Source: CAISIP01 sp039934375
GTDB lineage: Bacteria; Pseudomonadota; Gammaproteobacteria; Burkholderiales; Burkholderiaceae_C
Direction: 5' to 3'
Length of the DNA: 5,661 nucleotides
NCBI GenBank assembly: GCA_039934375.1
Contig: JBDTMH010000278.1
Location: 1-5,661, forward strand
Positions within the stretch are counted from its first letter, which is position 1; each line of letters opens with the position of its first letter. Positions 1 through 4,903 of the stretch are shown here, piece by piece. The notes below the pieces were generated by a model. It was given only the letters and a program-made list of their open reading frames with translations. It ran no database searches and had not been told where the DNA came from. The position numbers were made by a program, and so were the translations under genes.

Positions 1-858
1 CACCAGCGGCCAGTTGTCGGAGAAACGTTCGCCGCCGTTGTCGCTGGTGAACACGATCAGCGTGTTCTCAAACAGGCCGTTCCGGCGCAGCGTTGCGACC
101 AACTGCCCAATGCCTTCGTCCATGTGGTGGATCATGCGCCGGTAGCTGTCGATATTGCCGCCGTCCAGGTGGAACAGGTTGTTGCTGATCTGTGCCGGCA
201 CGCCGGCGTCGTCGCGCGTCTCCCAAGGCCAGTGCGGTGCTGTGTGGTGCAGGCTCAGGAAAAACGGAGTACCGCCTTGCGCACCCGCCGCCATGCGCTC
301 TACGAAATCGACGGCGCGCCGGCTGATCAGGTCGGTCATGTAGCCGGCTTCTTCGTGCTCCTGATCGCCGAGATACAGGTCGTGCTTGCCGGTCGAATTG
401 CAATGTGTGAAGTAGTCGGCGCCGCCGGCCAGCAGGCCGAAGAATTCGTCATATCCCGAACGCAAGGGTCCGAAATGCGGCGGAAAACCCAGATGCCACT
501 TGCCGACGAGTGCTGTTCGGTAACCGCTGTCGCGCAGCAGCGAAGGCAGGGTCGGATGTGGTGGAGGCAGGCCCAGCGAGTCGCTGCCGGCATTGCGGCT
601 GCTGATCGGCTCCTCGGCTGCGCCACGCAGGCGGTACTGGTAACGCGCGGTCATCAATGCAAAACGGGTCGGCGAGCAGACCGGCGAGTTGGCGTAGCCG
701 TCGGTGAAACGCAGCCCAGCAGCAGCGAGCTTGTCGAGCTCGGGCGACACCGCGCCGAAAGATGCATCGCGGCCGCCGTAACAACCCAGGTCGGCGTAAC
801 CGAGATCGTCGGCGACGATAAAGATGATGTTGGGGCGGTTGGACCTGGGCGTGTTCAT
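1..858 (-). CDS. Cysteine-type sulfatase, N-terminal part (3' end outside window)
   Basis: The reading frame is open from the ATG at 858 to the window edge, giving 286 residues of a sulfatase of the alkaline-phosphatase superfamily. These enzymes hydrolyse sulfate esters using a formylglycine made from an active-site Cys. Visible motifs are VADDLG with metal ligands D17-D18, the maturation motif CSPTR at residues 61-65 (C61 is the formylglycine precursor), GYRTALVGKWH at 112-122 (K120, H122), APHWPW at 207-212 and TSDNGG at 271-276 (D273-N274 metal ligands). The last Gly of the usual first signature is Ala (residue 71). The protein starts directly with RPNIIFIVADDLG and has no signal peptide, so it is probably cytoplasmic. 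The start is fixed because the in-frame crcB stop lies 45 bases upstream with no other ATG or GTG between. Its Shine-Dalgarno sequence is weak. Substrate is unknown; phosphonate monoester hydrolases share this fold and are an alternative. Family membership is secure. Confidence 0.93.
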   Translation of the reverse strand, partial: MNTPRSNRPNIIFIVADDLGYADLGCYGGRDASFGAVSPELDKLAAAGLRFTDGYANSPVCSPTRFALMTARYQYRLRGAAEEPISSRNAGSDSLGLPPPHPTLPSLLRDSGYRTALVGKWHLGFPPHFGPLRSGYDEFFGLLAGGADYFTHCNSTGKHDLYLGDQEHEEAGYMTDLISRRAVDFVERMAAGAQGGTPFFLSLHHTAPHWPWETRDDAGVPAQISNNLFHLDGGNIDSYRRMIHHMDEGIGQLVATLRRNGLFENTLIVFTSDNGGERFSDNWPLV

Positions 859-903
859 GGCGGCATGCAGAGTGATGTTGACGACGACCGGCCTGCGTGG
901 CCA

Positions 904-1275
904 TCAACCGCGCTGCGTCGTCCATAACGCGACACTGCCGATGCCAGCCGCGGTCAGCAGCAGCGAGCCGAACAGGTGTAACGCCGCAGTACCCAGGGCG
1001 GTCAGGTAGCGCTGCTGCATCAGCATGCCGACCACCTCGGCCGAGAAGGTCGAGAACGTGGTCAGTGCGCCCAGGAAGCCGGTCACCAGGGCCAGCCGCC
1101 AGACCGGATCGAGCTGCGGTAGTGCGACGGCGATGCCGATCAGGTAACCGCCAGACAGATTGACGGCCAGCGTTCCCCAGGGGATCAGCCCGCCCGGGCT
1201 GAGCCAAACGCCGACGCGCCAGCGCACCAGCGCACCCAGGCTGGCTCCAATACAGATGGCAACGGCCGACCACAT
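904..1275 (-). CDS. crcB: CrcB/Fluc-family fluoride channel
   Basis: This 123-residue integral membrane protein has the usual size and motifs of the CrcB/Fluc family. These proteins export toxic fluoride passively as dual-topology dimers with four helices per subunit. GALVRW lies at residues 14-19. GTLAVNLSGGYLIG at 34-47 contains the pore Asn (N39). GFLGALTTFSTFS at 66-78 contains the two phenylalanines that line the fluoride path (F74, F77) and the broken third helix that holds the central sodium in characterised members. The predicted helices are roughly 3-25, 33-53, 59-86 and 93-119. It starts 13 bases after the dctM stop with no strong ribosome-binding site, so it is probably cotranscribed and coupled with the transporter. 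I see no fluoride riboswitch upstream. Having it inside a TRAP operon is unusual. The family call is very secure; its reason for being here is not known. Confidence 0.96.
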   Translation of the reverse strand: MWSAVAICIGASLGALVRWRVGVWLSPGGLIPWGTLAVNLSGGYLIGIAVALPQLDPVWRLALVTGFLGALTTFSTFSAEVVGMLMQQRYLTALGTAALHLFGSLLLTAAGIGSVALWTTQRG

Positions 1276-1288
1276 GGGCAGATCTTAC

Positions 1289-2590
1289 TTACTGACCCAT
1301 CTGTTGTGGCAGCCACGACACGATGCCCGGGAAGACGTAGATCAGCGCCACGGCAACGCACATCAGCAGGAACATCGGCATGGTGACCTTGGCAATCCAC
1401 GGCAGTTGCTTGCCGGTCATGCCCTGCAACACGAACAGGTTGAACCCGACCGGCGGCGTGATCTGAGCCATCTCGACCACCAGCACCACGAAGATGCCGA
1501 ACCAGATAGGGTCGATGCCGGCGGCATTGACGGTCGGCATCAGCACGCCCATGGTCAGCACCACCATCGAGATGCCGTCCAGGAAACAACCCAGCAGGAT
1601 GAAGAACAAGGCCAGGGCCACGATCAGTTGCGCCTGGCTCAGACCGAGCGAGATGATCCACTGGGCAAGGTGCCGGGGCAGGCCGACATAACCCATGGCC
1701 AGCGTCAGGAAGGCCGCGCCGGCGAGGATCAGCGCAATCATGCAATACAGTCGCGTGGCCCCCATCAGTGAATCGCGGAACGTAGCCCAGTTCAACGAGC
1801 CTTGCAGTCCCGAGATCAGCAGTGCGCCGACCACACCCACGGCAGCGGCTTCGGTGGCGGTGGCGACGCCGGCGTAGATTGAGCCAAGCACCGACAGGAT
1901 CAGGATCACCACTGGAATCAGGCTGCGCGAAGCCGCAAACTTCTCGCGCAAGGTGTAGCTGCGGTCGGATGCGGGCACCTGCTCCGGGTGTCGCAGTGCC
2001 CAGAACATGATGTAACCCGAGAACAGCAGCGCCAACAAGATGCCCGGGAACACACCGGCGATGAACAGCTTGGAGATCGACACGTCGGCCGCGACGCCAT
2101 AGACGATCATGATGATCGACGGCGGTATCAGCAGGCCCAGCGTGGCCGAGCCGGCCAAGGTGCCGATGACCATATGTTCCGGGTAGCCGCGCCGGCCCAG
2201 TTCGGGCAAGGTCATCTTGCCGATGGTTGCGCAGGTCGCGGCGCTCGAACCCGATACCGCGGCAAAAATGGTGCAGCCGATCACATTGGTATGCAGCAGC
2301 CGTCCGGGCAAGGCCTGAACCCAGGGCGACAATCCCTTGAACATGTCCTCACTGAGTCGGGTCCGGAACAGAATCTCGCCCATCCACACAAACAAGGGCA
2401 GTGCCGTCAAGGTCCAACTCGATGAAGAGCCCCAGACCGTCACCGCCATGGCGTCACCCGCAGGCCGGCTGGAAAAAAGCGTCACGGCCAGCCAGGCCAC
2501 ACCGGTCAACGTCAATCCGACCCAGACGCCACTGCCCAGAATCAGCAGCAAAGCCACCAGCAGCAAGGCGGTTACGGCGAGGTCGTTCAT
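1289..2590 (-). CDS. dctM: TRAP transporter large permease subunit (DctM family)
   Basis: This is the large membrane subunit of a TRAP transporter. It carries out sodium-coupled uptake of the solute delivered by the periplasmic receptor. At 433 residues it has the normal length of an unfused DctM, and it is hydrophobic throughout, consistent with about a dozen membrane segments. Family motifs are visible in order: AAVSGSSAATCATIG at residues 110-124, GSATLGLLIPPSIIMIVYG at 147-165, GVATATEAAAVG at 241-252, LGCFLDGISMVVLTM at 333-347 and EMAQITPPVGFNLFVLQG at 373-390. The start ATG lies 17 bases after the dctQ stop, preceded only by a weak GAG at Shine-Dalgarno distance, which suggests translational coupling. 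Separate dctQ and dctM genes point to a DctP-type rather than a TAXI-type TRAP system, where the membrane subunits are usually fused. The substrate cannot be read from this subunit. Confidence 0.97.
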   Translation of the reverse strand: MNDLAVTALLLVALLLILGSGVWVGLTLTGVAWLAVTLFSSRPAGDAMAVTVWGSSSSWTLTALPLFVWMGEILFRTRLSEDMFKGLSPWVQALPGRLLHTNVIGCTIFAAVSGSSAATCATIGKMTLPELGRRGYPEHMVIGTLAGSATLGLLIPPSIIMIVYGVAADVSISKLFIAGVFPGILLALLFSGYIMFWALRHPEQVPASDRSYTLREKFAASRSLIPVVILILSVLGSIYAGVATATEAAAVGVVGALLISGLQGSLNWATFRDSLMGATRLYCMIALILAGAAFLTLAMGYVGLPRHLAQWIISLGLSQAQLIVALALFFILLGCFLDGISMVVLTMGVLMPTVNAAGIDPIWFGIFVVLVVEMAQITPPVGFNLFVLQGMTGKQLPWIAKVTMPMFLLMCVAVALIYVFPGIVSWLPQQMGQ

Positions 2591-2607
2591 GGATTTCAGC
2601 TCGCGGT

Positions 2608-3117
2608 TTATTCGTTGCGCAACGCTTCGTCGCTGGCCGGACTGACACGTTTGCCCATCAGCTCCAACACCAGTTCATCGATGAAGGCAATGGCCAGAAT
2701 CACGGTCCCCAGCGCCATGGCAATCTGCGGAATCCACAGCGGGGTAGCGTCGCTGGCGGTCGAGATGTCGTTGAACACGTGCGACTGCCATGCCAGCTTG
2801 CAACTGCGAAATGCATACAGCAGCGACAAGGCGCTGGCAAACACCAGTGACCAGAGCTCGAAGCCCTTCTTCCAGCGGCCGCGCAGCGCACCCAGCAATA
2901 ACGTGACACGAATGTGCTCGCCGCGCTTGAGCGTATGCGCCAGCGCCAGAAAGCCGCTGCCAGCCATCAGGTAACCGGCGTAGGCGTCGGTGCCCGGCAC
3001 ATAGATGTGCAGTTGCCGTCCGACGACGGACAACAGCACCATGATCAATACGCCCACCAAAAAAAGCGCCGCCAGGGCGGCGGCGCTGTCGTAGATAGCG
3101 TCAAGCAGTTTGCGCAT
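2608..3117 (-). CDS. dctQ: TRAP transporter small permease subunit (DctQ family)
   Basis: This 169-residue protein is the small membrane subunit of the TRAP transporter. It pairs with DctM and helps dock the solute receptor. Four hydrophobic segments are visible at about residues 11-31, 45-62, 86-104 and 128-150. The typical DctQ pattern LKRGEHIRV lies at 63-71, after the second segment, and DATPLWIPQIAMALG at 123-137, before and into the fourth. The start at 3117 gives a normal N terminus (MRKLLDAIYD) running into the first helix. It has no recognisable Shine-Dalgarno sequence; a TAG in another frame directly precedes the ATG. It lies 33 bases downstream of dctP, and the gap contains a stem-loop. 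Codons 11-20 (Ser-Ala-rich, then Leu-Phe-Leu) encode a perfect inverted repeat followed by a T run, which is annotated separately. The assignment is secure from sequence pattern and position. Confidence 0.95.
   Translation of the reverse strand: MRKLLDAIYDSAAALAALFLVGVLIMVLLSVVGRQLHIYVPGTDAYAGYLMAGSGFLALAHTLKRGEHIRVTLLLGALRGRWKKGFELWSLVFASALSLLYAFRSCKLAWQSHVFNDISTASDATPLWIPQIAMALGTVILAIAFIDELVLELMGKRVSPASDEALRNE
3059..3087 (-). terminator. Intrinsic-terminator-like hairpin inside the 5' end of dctQ
   Basis: Read on the minus strand, AGCGCCGCC (3087-3079), a five-base loop GCCCT, and GGCGGCGCT (3073-3065) form a perfect 9-bp stem with eight G-C pairs. Six T follow directly (3064-3059). This is the canonical shape of a Rho-independent terminator in the direction of the operon. 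It lies in codons 11-20 of dctQ, downstream of dctP. It could end part of the transcription after dctP, with translating ribosomes on dctQ preventing the stem from forming. It may also be a by-product of an Ala-rich helix encoded with GC-rich codons followed by CTT TTT TTG. The structure is certain; its function is inference. Confidence 0.5.
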
Positions 3118-3130
3118 CTAGACGGCTATC

Positions 3131-3147
3131 GGCGAAGGCTGTTCGCC
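3131..3147 (-). promoter_or_regulatory. Stem-loop in the dctP-dctQ intercistronic gap
   Basis: On the minus strand GGCGAA, loop CAGCC, then TTCGCC form a perfect 6-bp stem starting 3 bases after the dctP stop codon. There is no U tract, so it is not a terminator. Hairpins just downstream of solute-receptor genes in transporter operons often protect the receptor mRNA from 3' exonucleases and raise its level over the membrane subunits. That role is inferred here from position only. Confidence 0.4.
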
Positions 3148-3150
3148 CGC

Positions 3151-4134
3151 TCAGGGCTTCCTGAAGGCGTCGACCAGGGTCTTGCCTTCGTCGCCGGCCT
3201 TGACCAGCCATTCGGCCAGCATCGTGTCGCCGACCTTCTTCATGTCCGCCTTGAGTTGTGCCGAGGGCTGCATGATCTGCATGCCGCCAGCCTTGAGTTT
3301 TTCCAGCGATTCGGTGTTGGTCTTCTTGCTGGCCGCCCAGCCGCGTACTTCGGCGTCGGCGGCGGCCTTGAGCAGCGCGTCCTGCGTCGCCTTGTCGAGC
3401 GCATCGAACGCCTTCTTGTTGACGATGACCGCATCCTTGGGCAACCAGGCCTGCGTGTCGTACCAATACTTCACATGTTCGTACAGCTTGCTGTCAGCAC
3501 CGGTCGAGCCCGAACTCATCATGCTTTCTGCGACACCCGTGGCAAAGGCCTGGCTCACCTCGGCCGCCTGCACTGTGACAGGCTGCGCGCCCACCAGTTC
3601 GGCAATACGTGCGGTGGCTGGGCTATAGGCGCGCCACTTGATGCCCTTGAGGTCGGCGGCGGAGTTGATCGGCTTCTTGGAGTAGATGCCCTGCGGTGGC
3701 CAAGCCACGGCGTACAGCAGCATCATGCCGTCCGAGGCCAGCTTCTTCTCGAGCAGCGGCTTTTGCGCCTTGTACAGCTTCATCGCCTCGTCGTAACTGT
3801 CGGCCAGAAACGGCATGCCGTCGGCCGCGTAGATCGGCCATTCGTTGGAGAAATTCACCAGCAGTATCTCGCCGATCTGTGCCTGGCCGCCTTGCACCGC
3901 GCGTTTGATCTCCGGCGCCTTGAACAGCGAGGCGTTGGGGTGCACCGTGATCTTGAGCTTGCCAGCGGTCGCCTTGTCCACGTCGTTGGCGAACTCGGTC
4001 AAGGTGACGGAATGGAAGTTGGTGGCCGGATAGGCGGCGGGAAGGTCCCATTTGGTCTGGGCCATGACACCGGCGGACAAGCCGGTGAGCGCAAACGCCA
4101 CGACGGTGGCAAGGGTACGGCGGGACAAGGTCAT
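3151..4134 (-). CDS. dctP: TRAP transporter periplasmic solute receptor (DctP family)
   Basis: This 327-residue protein is the periplasmic receptor that captures the substrate and delivers it to DctQM. Residues 1-25 form a signal peptide: basic SRR start, hydrophobic core, and VMA just before Q26 as a likely cleavage site. The mature part has the DctP pattern, including GGQAQIGEILL at 82-92, WPPQGIYSKKPI at 145-156 and LKGIKWRAYSPATARIAEL at 162-180. R168 is the expected arginine that holds the ligand carboxylate in this family, so the substrate is probably a carboxylate. GVAESMMSSGSTG at 200-212 is another ligand-pocket stretch. From memory, these WPPQG and SSGSTG segments resemble the Bordetella DctP6/DctP7 receptors, which bind pyroglutamate. 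The divergent 5-oxoprolinase gene fits that ligand. The start is supported by an AGGAG five bases upstream. Substrate identity is an inference; the family call is secure. Confidence 0.96.
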   Translation of the reverse strand: MTLSRRTLATVVAFALTGLSAGVMAQTKWDLPAAYPATNFHSVTLTEFANDVDKATAGKLKITVHPNASLFKAPEIKRAVQGGQAQIGEILLVNFSNEWPIYAADGMPFLADSYDEAMKLYKAQKPLLEKKLASDGMMLLYAVAWPPQGIYSKKPINSAADLKGIKWRAYSPATARIAELVGAQPVTVQAAEVSQAFATGVAESMMSSGSTGADSKLYEHVKYWYDTQAWLPKDAVIVNKKAFDALDKATQDALLKAAADAEVRGWAASKKTNTESLEKLKAGGMQIMQPSAQLKADMKKVGDTMLAEWLVKAGDEGKTLVDAFRKP

Positions 4135-4139
4135 GGGAA

Positions 4140-4144
4140 CTCCT
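4140..4144 (-). promoter_or_regulatory. Ribosome-binding site of dctP
   Basis: AGGAG on the minus strand ends five bases before the dctP ATG. It is the only strong Shine-Dalgarno sequence in the leftward unit, and it confirms the start that gives a complete signal peptide. It suggests that the receptor is translated more strongly than the genes behind it. Confidence 0.8.
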
Positions 4145-4272
4145 GGTTCAAAAAAGATTGCGGTCGACGAGCATTCAAGGATAGGGCCTCAGCGCGGCTC
4201 CGTCATCGCAGCAGGCCGCCGTTTGCTTGGTGTTTTCCCGCAATCGGGCGGGCCGGGCTTGGATGGGCTTGA

Positions 4273-4302
4273 AGTCTATCGGAGATGAATGTAAAGTGTC
4301 AA
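4273..4302 (-). promoter_or_regulatory. Candidate sigma-70 promoter of the leftward operon
   Basis: On the minus strand a perfect -35 box TTGACA (4302-4297) is followed after 18 bases by TAGACT (4278-4273), which matches four of six -10 positions. Transcription would start near 4266 and give a leader of about 130 bases before dctP. The leader shows no riboswitch that I recognise. The weak -10 box and long spacer suggest a promoter that may need activation. Prediction by eye only. Confidence 0.4.
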
Positions 4303-4324
4303 CAAATTACAGGCAATTTATATT
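4296..4324 (+). promoter_or_regulatory. Candidate sigma-70 promoter of the regulator-oxoprolinase unit
   Basis: GTGTCA (4296-4301) is spaced 17 bases from TATATT (4319-4324), matching four and five of six consensus positions. Transcription would start near 4331, about 22 bases before the regulator ATG. Its -35 box occupies almost the same bases as the -35 box of the divergent promoter, so the two promoters could compete for polymerase. Prediction by eye only. Confidence 0.4.
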
Positions 4325-4331
4325 TAAATTG
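4314..4331. promoter_or_regulatory. Candidate operator palindrome for the MarR-like regulator
   Basis: CAATTTATATTTAAATTG is an 18-base palindrome with eight of nine positions paired. Its length and form suit a winged-helix dimer. It covers the predicted -10 box and start site of the regulator's own promoter, so bound protein would repress that promoter. For the leftward promoter it lies just upstream of the -35 box. A third half-site, AAATT at 4304-4308, lies one helical turn (11 bases) to the left. Binding by the neighbouring regulator is inferred. Confidence 0.5.
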
Positions 4332-4340
4332 TCCATTCAT

Positions 4341-4346
4341 AAGGGA
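4341..4346 (+). promoter_or_regulatory. Weak ribosome-binding site that decides the regulator start
   Basis: AAGGGA lies seven bases before the ATG at 4354 and supports that start over the in-frame ATG at 4285. The 4285 start would put the predicted promoter and palindrome inside the gene, and its GGAG touches the start codon with no spacing. Confidence 0.5.
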
Positions 4347-4353
4347 AATCCCT

Positions 4354-4887
4354 ATGCGCAAGATTGCCAGCAGTATTGCCACCAAGGCTGTGGCGCGGCC
4401 GATCGTGTCGTCGTCGCATCTGGTATCGCCGCGCAGCAAGGAGACGTCGGAACTGGAGTTCGGAATGATCATTGCGTGGAACGCTTTCTCGCGCTGGGCG
4501 ATCCGCTGTATGGCCGCTGCCGGCGTGCCGGATCTGACAATTACCGATGTGCTGATCCTGCATCATGTGAATCATCGGGCGCGCAACAAGAAGTTGGCGG
4601 ACATCTGCTTTGTGCTGAACTACGAGGACACCCATGTCGTGGCCTACTCGCTGAAGAAACTGATGGGTGCTGATCTGGTGCAGGCCGCGAAGTTCGGCAA
4701 GGAGGTGCTGTATGCGCCGACCGCGCAGGGTGAGGCGGCCATTGCGCGTTACCGCGAGGTGCGCGAGCAATGCCTGATCGGCAATCTGGACGCCGAACTC
4801 AACGATAACATCGGGGAGGTTGCGCGCACACTGCGCACCATGTCGGGCCAATATGACCAGGCGGCCCGCTCGGCGACATCCCTTTGA
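4354..4887 (+). CDS. MarR-like winged-helix transcriptional regulator
   Basis: This 177-residue protein resembles a distinct group of MarR-type winged-helix regulators (the COG5631 kind, named from memory) found in proteobacteria. A basic, Ser-rich N-terminal tail (residues 1-30) precedes a conserved block, ELEFGMIIAWNAFSRWAIRC at 33-52, which is probably a dimerisation helix. The winged helix follows at about 62-124. LTITDVLILHHV at 61-72 is its first helix, KKLADICFVL at 79-88 the next, and EDTHVVAYSLKKLMG at 91-105 the likely recognition helix. LVQAAKFGKEVLYAPT at 108-123 forms the wing. A C-terminal helical region (125-165) would complete the dimer interface. The gene sits between the transporter and the 5-oxoprolinase gene, divergent from the first and 16 bases from the second. 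It probably controls both in response to their substrate, and likely represses itself through the palindrome upstream. Repressor versus activator cannot be told from sequence. Confidence 0.85.
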   Translation: MRKIASSIATKAVARPIVSSSHLVSPRSKETSELEFGMIIAWNAFSRWAIRCMAAAGVPDLTITDVLILHHVNHRARNKKLADICFVLNYEDTHVVAYSLKKLMGADLVQAAKFGKEVLYAPTAQGEAAIARYREVREQCLIGNLDAELNDNIGEVARTLRTMSGQYDQAARSATSL

Positions 4888-4903
4888 CAACCAGCGCTGC
4901 AAC

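Noticed and set aside
124..927. Plus-strand open frame of 267 codons opposite the sulfatase
   Set aside because: The minus-strand frame carries all the sulfatase motifs in order; the plus-strand product has none of any family.
1276..1288. Fluoride riboswitch before crcB
   Set aside because: The gap to dctM is only 13 bases, and nothing resembling the riboswitch pseudoknot is visible in the end of dctM.
4145..4180. T run on the minus strand (4155-4150) just before the dctP ribosome-binding site as a leader terminator
   Set aside because: No GC-rich stem precedes the T run; only a short GTCGAC palindrome lies nearby, so there is no terminator hairpin.
2914..4272. Long plus-strand open frame of 452 codons opposite dctQ and dctP
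   Set aside because: It runs antisense to two clearly recognised genes. Its product is rich in His, Arg and Gly with no family pattern, which is typical of a frame mirrored from GC-rich coding DNA.
4285..4353. Longer start for the regulator at the ATG at 4285
   Set aside because: The extra 23 residues look non-coding. The extension would contain the predicted promoter and palindrome, and there is no properly spaced ribosome-binding site.
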